Assembly: GCA_039545355.1 (NCBI GenBank)
Contig: BCJJ01000019.1
Coordinates: 246,076 to 310,075, forward strand
Reading direction: 5' to 3'
Source: Trichosporon coremiiforme
Taxonomy: Eukaryota; Basidiomycota; Tremellomycetes; Trichosporonales; Trichosporonaceae
Length of the DNA stretch: 64,000 nucleotides
Each line of letters starts with the position of its first letter. Positions within the stretch are counted from its first letter, which is position 1. Position numbers and translations under genes: made by a program. Under the pieces are notes generated by a model, which was not told where the DNA came from, ran no database searches, and saw nothing but the letters and a program-made list of their open reading frames with translations. Below are positions 57,883 to 64,000 of the stretch, piece by piece.

Positions 57883-58310
57883 ACCTCTGACCGGCGCTAA
57901 GAAGACAACATCCGAGGGCCGAGATAAGAAGAGACCAGAAGCAAAATAGAACGAGGTGACGCGAATGTCGTGATCAAAAGCATGCATGTCATAGTTGGCA
58001 ATGGGAATCGGGGATGTGGGGAACTGATGACCGGGCGGTATGACAGGGAGAACGGGCTACAGGGTATGTCTGATCGTGTCATCGTCCGTCAGTGTCGTGT
58101 CGTATGAATCGTTGATTGTCCGATCGCGTCAAGATTCATCAGATGCCGTGTGCGTGAAGGGGAATGCGTGTGTGACGGGGGAGGGGGGATAGGGAGAATG
58201 GGGTCGTTTCCGCGAGGCCGTACTTCGTCTCCGTTCGTTACTACCATTTTGTTACTGCCTCGTCAATCGCCTCGTCCCCCTGCATGTCGTGACATGATAG
58301 AGAAAGAAGC
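57883..58310. other. Convergent spacer, SDR and kinase
   Basis: 428 bases without a gene; both 3' UTRs expected. Confidence 0.6.
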
Positions 58311-60557
58311 CTATGGGTCGGGCTCGAGCTGCTGCGCGGGGAACGACGTGCACAAAAAATTGTACACGACCGATTTGCACTTGGTGTGGATCAGTGCGTG
58401 GCAGTCGTTGCACTGCAGGTAGTTGAGGCCGAGCTTCTTCGCGCATACTTTGCACTTGTTTCGACTGCTGGATGAGGAGTAGAACAGGTTTGCCCAGTTC
58501 GGCGACGCCGAGATCAGCGTCGACGGGATGCGCTTCGTGCCTTGTAACACGGCTGCCATCGTCGTCGAGCTCTTGGCCGATATCGTGAACTTGTGCTGAA
58601 TCAAGTCGCGCGCAGGCATGGTAGGGGACCTCGGCGTGTTGGTCTCCTTGGCAGATTGCCGGCGCTGCAGAGGTGCGAGCGACTGTTGCAGTTGCAGGGG
58701 CTGGGGAAACTGGGGAAACTCGGGAGACTCGGGAGACTGCGGTGTACCAGGGGAAGGAAGATCGGTGACTATGGACTGGGGACTGTGAGGCACTTGGATG
58801 GGAGCCGGGCGGGGAGATCGGAGGGGGGCAGGTGAAGGCCGAAGGGGGCGAGTGTTGTCAGCGGGCGGACTAGCGGGTGTCGGGGGAGTAGCGATGGGCT
58901 CGGCCACGCCTCTAATGGTGAAAGACGAGCACGTCTCCTCGGGTGGTGACGGAGGGTAAGCGCATGGCATTGTAACGTCGACAGGTGAAGACACAGTCGT
59001 CAACGCCGTCGCTGCAGCTGTTCCAGCCGACACCGGGCTGTCGAGCAGGCCCTGACGAGCCGTCTCCTCGCTCGCAGTGTGACTCTCGGCGTGCACGTAT
59101 TCATGATTGCTCGACCTCACGGACGGCGACGAGCTCCGTGTTCGAGTCTGTGCGTCGAGCCATTCTTGAGTGACCGTTCTCCTCCGGGTCTTTCGCCGGT
59201 GGATGGCGCCGTCGCCCTCGATGCGGACGTGCTTGTTCGCGATGGTCTGGATCTGCTTCTGCTCGCGCTGGCGCCCTCTTCGGGGCTCCTCATCTTCGCC
59301 AGAGTCTGAGGAGGAGTCCGAAAATCCGCCGACCTCCATCTCAACCTCCTTCTTGGCCCGCTCAGAGGAGCCCTCCTCGTCAAAAATCGGCATCGCCCGA
59401 CGCTTGCCCTTCCTGATTTGCCGCGGCGATGTCGGTGATATCGGTTGTTCGACGGCCATCGGCTCATCACTGCCGTCCATCCTTGACACGCACGAAGCGT
59501 ACATTGTCTCCAGGCGGTGCAGAACCTCGGTCACCACAGGCCTGTCCGCAGCAGTAAAGCTCAAACAGTGCAATGCCAAATCGAAGAACTCGAGCGGGCA
59601 ACCGGTGTCCAGCTGTTTCAGCAACTCATTGCGGTCCGGCACGAAGACTGGCGGCCTCTTCTTGGTCTCGGGATGGTAGATCTTGGAGCTGATCAGGATG
59701 CGCGTGCACAGTTCCAGGAAGATGATTCCCATCGAGTAGATGTCAGTCGGCAAGTCGAAGTCTTCGCCCATGATGATCTCAGGAGACATGTAGCCCTGGG
59801 CGATGTTAGCGTAACCGCGAGTGACAACTTACGTCTGTTCCGCAGTAGGTCATGTGTCTCATCTCGTCAACATTTCTTGACGCAATACGTGCAAAGCCGA
59901 AGTCAGTCACCTTCAGGGACCCGTTCTCTGTCAACAACAGGTTCTCGCCCTTAAGGTCGCGGTGCAGACAGTTGCGCGAATGCAGGTAGGCAAGTGCCTT
60001 TGTGAGGTCCAAGCAATACTTTAGCCGGAGGTGCCATGGGAATGGTTTGTCCTTCGCGCGGATTAGAGCTCGGAGGTTTCCGCCGTCCACGTACTCGGAG
60101 CAAATGCTGAGGTTAGTTTTTCAGGTACGGGCGGCTATGTGTTGTTGATCGATCGACTCACAAGACTCGCCCGTTGGCCCCAGGTTCCTTGCACAGTCCG
60201 AGGAACAGGACGATGTTTGGGTGGCGACACTCTCGCATGATCCTCCACTCGCGCTCAAAGTACTTGCGAACCTACCTGTCAGTGTTGCCGCCGACGTACA
60301 CTCACATCGTACTGTGTCGAGGAGTGGATCTCCTTGATGGCTATGTCGATGCCAAGGTACTGACCTAGGGTACGTAAGCCACTGCGCCTTGCCGCCATAA
60401 TGAGCGGAGCAACTGTAAACCTACCTCTGTAGACAGAGCCGAAGCTGCCGCCCCCAATCCTTGGTCCCCAAACAATGTCCTCGAACTACGCTCGTTAGTA
60501 GTTGGTCTTCCTTTGTCGTTCGTTGGGTCCACTTACCGGGACGATGTCGAAATCCAT
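58311..60557 (-). CDS. TKL-like protein kinase with C-terminal C1 zinc domain
   Basis: Six exons: 60537-60557 (21 nt), 60425-60485, 60306-60364, 60162-60271, 59833-60106 and 58311-59795; 2010 nt, 669 residues. The kinase domain lies at about 8-285: glycine loop GGGSFGSVYRG, the lysine in DIAIKEIH, HRDLKGENLLL, DFGFAR and GYMSPEI. All catalytic residues are present. A long disordered region rich in Ser/Pro/Glu follows. The C-terminus (about 575-660) has a C1-like zinc module: HKFTISAKSS..., then KCKVCAKKLGLNYLQCNDCH and IHTKCK. The layout, kinase first and C1 last, resembles fungal tyrosine-kinase-like kinases. It could respond to lipid at membranes. Start is the ATG at 60557; the 21-nt first exon encodes MDFDIVP. 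Confidence 0.9.
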
Positions 60558-61634
60558 CTAATCGACAAGGCACTAGGCCGGAAAGATGAAACCAAACACG
60601 GTAGTGGGTGATCGTTACTGGTGGCGTGTCCTGGGGAAAAGTTCTGGCTGTGAACCAAACGCGGAGGTCCGAGCGGGTTGGTTGTGGTGTGTTCGGAAGG
60701 CGCAGTCGTCGGTAATCAAGTTGCGGTGGCGACGGTGTAAGCAGCAAGCAAAAGGGGAAAAGGTAAAAGAGAGCGAGCCTGTTTGCGTGTGCAGGTTAAG
60801 TACAGCGTGAGACTATGTGTGTAGTGCTCGTCGAATTGAGTGGAGCAGTGTAAGTGACACGAGGTGGCGAGGTAACGCCGTTCGCATTAATTAGTGGGCT
60901 GGCTGGATGAGTCAGAGGGGTTTCATAGGGTTGACCCTTTGGACGTTCATTTCCTTCTGATCCGTCTTCGCGATGCGTCTGCGTCCGCGAAGCAGGGGGT
61001 TGAAGAGCGACAAAGGGGCTGCGTGCGGTAGAGGATGAGCGGCTGAAGTGCTGATAAGATTGAGTGCGATGCTCGTGAGGAGTTGCAAACCGGAAACACA
61101 TAAACAGCAGCAGGAGCTGCTGCCCGTGCTACCCAGGTACGGTGACGTCATTCTAAGTGTCTGGGCAGCGTCTGGCTGAGAGTCTGGCTGACAGTTCTGC
61201 GCCAGATCCTGGCGTCCTGGCGAGCACTGCCCAGACTCGACAATCACGCATAAGACATTAAATTCCCGTCACGGCGCGGCCTCGTGACAGTCATGGGAGT
61301 CATGCTCAGTCATACCCTTACTTAAGCTTCGACCCTAGTACACGGCCACCTTCTGGGTTACCTTTATCTCGGGATGCCTTGTGCTTCTGACGTTGCTCTT
61401 TGCTCTCACATTAACACTTGCATTCCAACACACTACCGTGCCAACATGCATACTTCGACGCATCACACGCATATTTCTCTCTTCGTCGGTACATAGCGGC
61501 ACCACACGCACGGTTCGTCCGTGACTAGACCTCGGGGCCACCAGAGTACCCGATCGACTGTTCAATTCCTCTCCGTCATCCAGTCGCCTAACGTGCATTA
61601 CCCAACTCCAACCCTCCTCAGAGCGATACGTACC
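60558..61634. promoter_or_regulatory. Divergent promoter region, kinase and DOPA-dioxygenase-like gene
   Basis: About 1.08 kb between start codons with no coding signal. Confidence 0.5.
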
Positions 61635-62373
61635 ATGGCCGACCGCTTTGCATCCCTTAAGCCGTACTTCCCCAAGCTCGGGTCGCCGCAGACCTCAAAC
61701 CCCGACAAGACGGAGCTGTCCTACGAGCCCTCTTTTGAAAGTGACGGCAAGAGCGTGTACAACCCCCCGCGCGAGGGGCGCTCGCACCACTACAACGCGC
61801 TGTACAAGGGCGAGAAGCCCTGGTGGGACTTCCACGTTTACCATCTTCTGAGTTTGTCGCCAAGGCATACTTTGTCAACACCCACTGCTAGGCTGCGCCA
61901 GATCCGTTCCGCCGGAAACCTCGGATGCGGCCTCCACCTGGGCAGATGCGGGCCTCCACACAGATTATATTTGTTGACAGCTTAGCCCCTTAACCTGAAC
62001 CACGTCTAGTACGCGCAGGAGCTGTACGAGGCCGTGCGCCGCGAGTTCCCAGAGCTGAAGCTGCGTGTGTACCGCGTAAGTCTACCTCATGTATGCTCAG
62101 ACTGACGCCAGTTCTTCGACAAGGCTCTTGGTCCCCACCCGATCCCCGTGTTCGAGGTGAACGTGTTCAACCCTCTGCAGCTCGGCGCGCTCATGTCGTG
62201 GTTTGTCCAGAACCGTGGGCCGTGCTCTGTCTTCATCCACCCGAATACGGGCGATGACGTAAAGGATCACAAGGCCAACGGCACCTGGCTCGGCCGAGAA
62301 AGTGCCGCTCGACGTCGACCTGGTCCGCGCCGTGGACGCGATCCAGGCTGAGAAGAAGAAGGATGGCCAGTAG
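61635..62373 (+). pseudogene. DOPA 4,5-dioxygenase-like gene, apparently damaged
   Basis: The N-terminal part reads SHHYNALYKGEKPWWDFHVY and the later part YAQELYEAVRREFPELKLRV, FFDKALGPHPIPVFEVNVF, LMSWFVQNRGPCSVFIHPNT and GDDVKDHKANGTWLG, which matches the DOPA 4,5-dioxygenase family (small, non-haem iron enzymes with conserved His in HVY and HPNTGD). Two lesions are visible. The frame breaks at about 62294, where one extra C separates GTWLG from EKVPLDVDLVRAVDAIQAEK in the next frame (stop at 62373; the unshifted frame stops at 62351). Between WDFHVY and YAQELYEA no donor gives an in-frame join: a possible AYFVNTHC ends in TAG. So it is either a decaying pseudogene or affected by sequence errors. 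Confidence 0.6.
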
Positions 62374-62622
62374 TTTCTTAGGCTGTAGCAAATGCATGAC
62401 AACTGTAGCTTAGGTTGTTTTCCAGTTTAGCAGGAATTATTGACGATTAGGTCTTAATCAGAGCGACAAGTATGTGATACAGTTGGCGAAGAAATATGTA
62501 CAACTGGCCGTAGGTGGCGCTGATTAACTGGGAAACTTTAGGATTAGAACAATTCACGGTCATTTCGGCTGTTCTTCAGGCGTTCTCACGGTCTCGGAGG
62601 CTGGTCACGGTGACCAGGGGCT

Positions 62623-64000
62623 TTACATCGAGGCCATCGAGTTGAGCAGGCCTGCGCGCGAGGCGCCCGACTCATGCCCGTGCCCTTGTCCATCGGCGTC
62701 CTGGACAGACGCGATCAGCTGCTGGTTCATCTCGCCACCGGCGCCCATGACGCCGAGGTTCATGGGAACAAAGACGACTGTAGTGTCAGCTCGAGTTTCA
62801 ATGCAGAATTAGCTCTATGTGACGAGCTCGCTGGCGTGACGAGCGCCGCAGAGATGTCGGCGCCACATGCCGCGGCACGGTGAGACAGATCCCCCGTCAC
62901 TAGCACCGGAGCAGACTTACCCTTGCTTCCGCTCGTGCGGGCCATGGCCTGGAGCGCCTCGAGCTGGCGGATCTGCATAGCGGCGGGAGAGGCGAGAATG
63001 TCGGCGGCTGAGCGTTAGCTTGCACGTGTACGGTCGACCCCTTGTAGCTTACCCTGGCGCATGAGCTTGGCGGCGTCAACCTCGGCGCGCGCGGCGATGA
63101 CCTTGGACTCTCCAATACGCTTCTGCGTAGCGGCAGACGAGAGCGACTGCTGCAGCTCGACAGAGAAGTTGATGTCCTTGAGGAGGATGGACTCGATGCT
63201 AACGCCCCACTTCTCGGCCGTCGTCTCGATGATCTCGGCAACTTCCTGCGCAAGGCCCTCACGGTCCGAAATGACGGACTGCAGAACGCGACCACCGACA
63301 ACCTGGCGCAGGGTCGTCTGCGCGCGCTCGACCAGCGCCATGGTAAGGTTGTTAATGCCGAAGGCGGCGCGGTAAGGCGAGACGATGTGCCACGAGATGA
63401 CAGAGTCGACGATGACGGAAACGTTGTCCTTCGTCTGCACAGTCTGAGGTGGCACGGTCGTGAGCTGGATTTTGACATCGACCATGCGAATGTCCTCCGA
63501 GCAGACGTTGACCTGCACGAGACCGGGGTCGACCGACTTGTAGAACTGACCTGAGATGTTAGCCAAGATGGGCGGAATTGAACTCACCGAAGCGGGAGAT
63601 CAGGCCGACAGAGCCCTGCTTCACCTCCTTGTACGGGTTCGGCAGAGGGCAACAGGGGAACTGGCCGAGCTGAGAGTGTCAGTGTATGGTTGAAGCTGGG
63701 CTGTCGTCCTGCCAGCGCAGTGTTCTCCATGGTGGCCACAGCACCGAAGAAGACTGCCCCGCAACAGCATTACGGCCCTCGGCCGCACGGCTGTCGCGGC
63801 CGTGTGTACGGCCAGGTTGCACTCACCGCTCCAATGCAAGCACCAATACCGGTCATCATAGATCCGTAGAAGCCGTGAGTGACAGTTCCAGAACCGAGAT
63901 CTGCGGTGTCAGATAACATCCATTTGTTTTCCCGCAATGCTCACCCTGGGCGTAGGACGGCTGCATGTCGGCCTTGCGAAGGGGCTGGACGGTCTGCTTG
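62623..64000 (-). CDS. Stomatin-family (SPFH) membrane protein, 5' end beyond the window
   Basis: Exons read so far: 62623-62777, 62921-63007, 63053-63550, 63588-63669, 63827-63900 and 63945-64000 (cut by the window edge). Protein blocks: TVQPLRKADMQPSYAQ, DLGSGTVTHGFYGSMMTGIG, PCCPLPNPYKEVKQGSVGLI, FGQFYKSVDPGLVQVNVCSE, DNVSVIVDSVISWHIVSPYR, ERAQTTLRQVVGGRVLQSVI and LAQEVAEIIETTAEKWGVSI, ending GLLNSMASM. The CCPLPNPY block, a re-entrant hydrophobic loop with adjacent cysteines, and the SPFH core identify a stomatin/slipin. Such proteins oligomerise at membranes and regulate channels and transporters. The splice phases checked are consistent. N-terminus not seen. Confidence 0.9.

Noticed and set aside
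1..64000. CRISPR arrays, prophage, bacterial operons or toxin genes
   Set aside because: The window is eukaryotic with spliceosomal introns throughout; no regularly spaced repeats or phage genes were seen.

Overview
The window is nuclear DNA of a basidiomycete yeast, most likely a tremellomycete and perhaps of the Trichosporonales. The evidence is many very short spliceosomal introns (typically 34-60 nt, GTGAGT/GTAAGT donors, CTAAC/CTGAC branch sites just before CAG), GC-rich coding sequence, a complex I subunit (so not a Saccharomyces-type yeast), and genes such as GUP1, PRM1, EAF3 and an F-BAR/RhoGAP protein. Species assignment is inference. Gene models were spliced by hand; for nearly all of them the exon lengths sum to a multiple of three, which is an internal check.

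Layout, left to right. 1-7 kb: a poorly conserved zone with two F-box-like genes on the minus strand (about 2.7-3.8 and 5.2-6.8 kb) and one doubtful multi-exon locus between them. 7.5-13.4 kb, all minus: CAF40/RCD1 (CCR4-NOT), an outsized eIF4E-family protein and a membrane-anchored SDR. 15-21 kb: RGD1-type RhoGAP (+), COX6B (-), CIA2 (+), PHB2 (-). 21.9-22.5 kb: an intron-containing tRNA-Leu gene with two tandem solo LTRs just upstream of it. 23-28.3 kb: GUP1 (+), PRM1 (-), proteasome beta-6 (+). 28.4-29.3 kb: an RRM-like gene with a suspected frameshift. 32-34.5 kb: a transcription factor with two C2H2 fingers and a Zn(II)2Cys6 cluster. 34.6-39.9 kb: a gene desert. 39.9-45 kb: TFIIB (-), EAF3 (+), dynein light chain (-). 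47.5-62.4 kb: KHA1-type antiporter (+), a probably myristoylated RING-H2 protein (+), complex I 21-kDa subunit (-), UXT-like prefoldin (+), SDR (+), TKL-like kinase with C1 domain (-), a damaged DOPA-dioxygenase-like gene (+). The right edge cuts a stomatin-family gene (-).

Genes are mostly paired head-to-head or tail-to-tail with short spacers. Mitochondrial and Fe-S functions cluster loosely (COX6B next to CIA2 next to PHB2). The most notable observation is the extreme exon miniaturisation: COX6B needs a 4-nt internal exon (plus 10-, 14- and 20-nt exons) and TFIIB needs a 5-nt internal exon. In both cases the microexon restores the frame and supplies invariant residues (the Cys-Trp of the COX6B CX9C motif; the Trp-Arg of the TFIIB reader motif). 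Automated gene callers would probably mis-annotate both.
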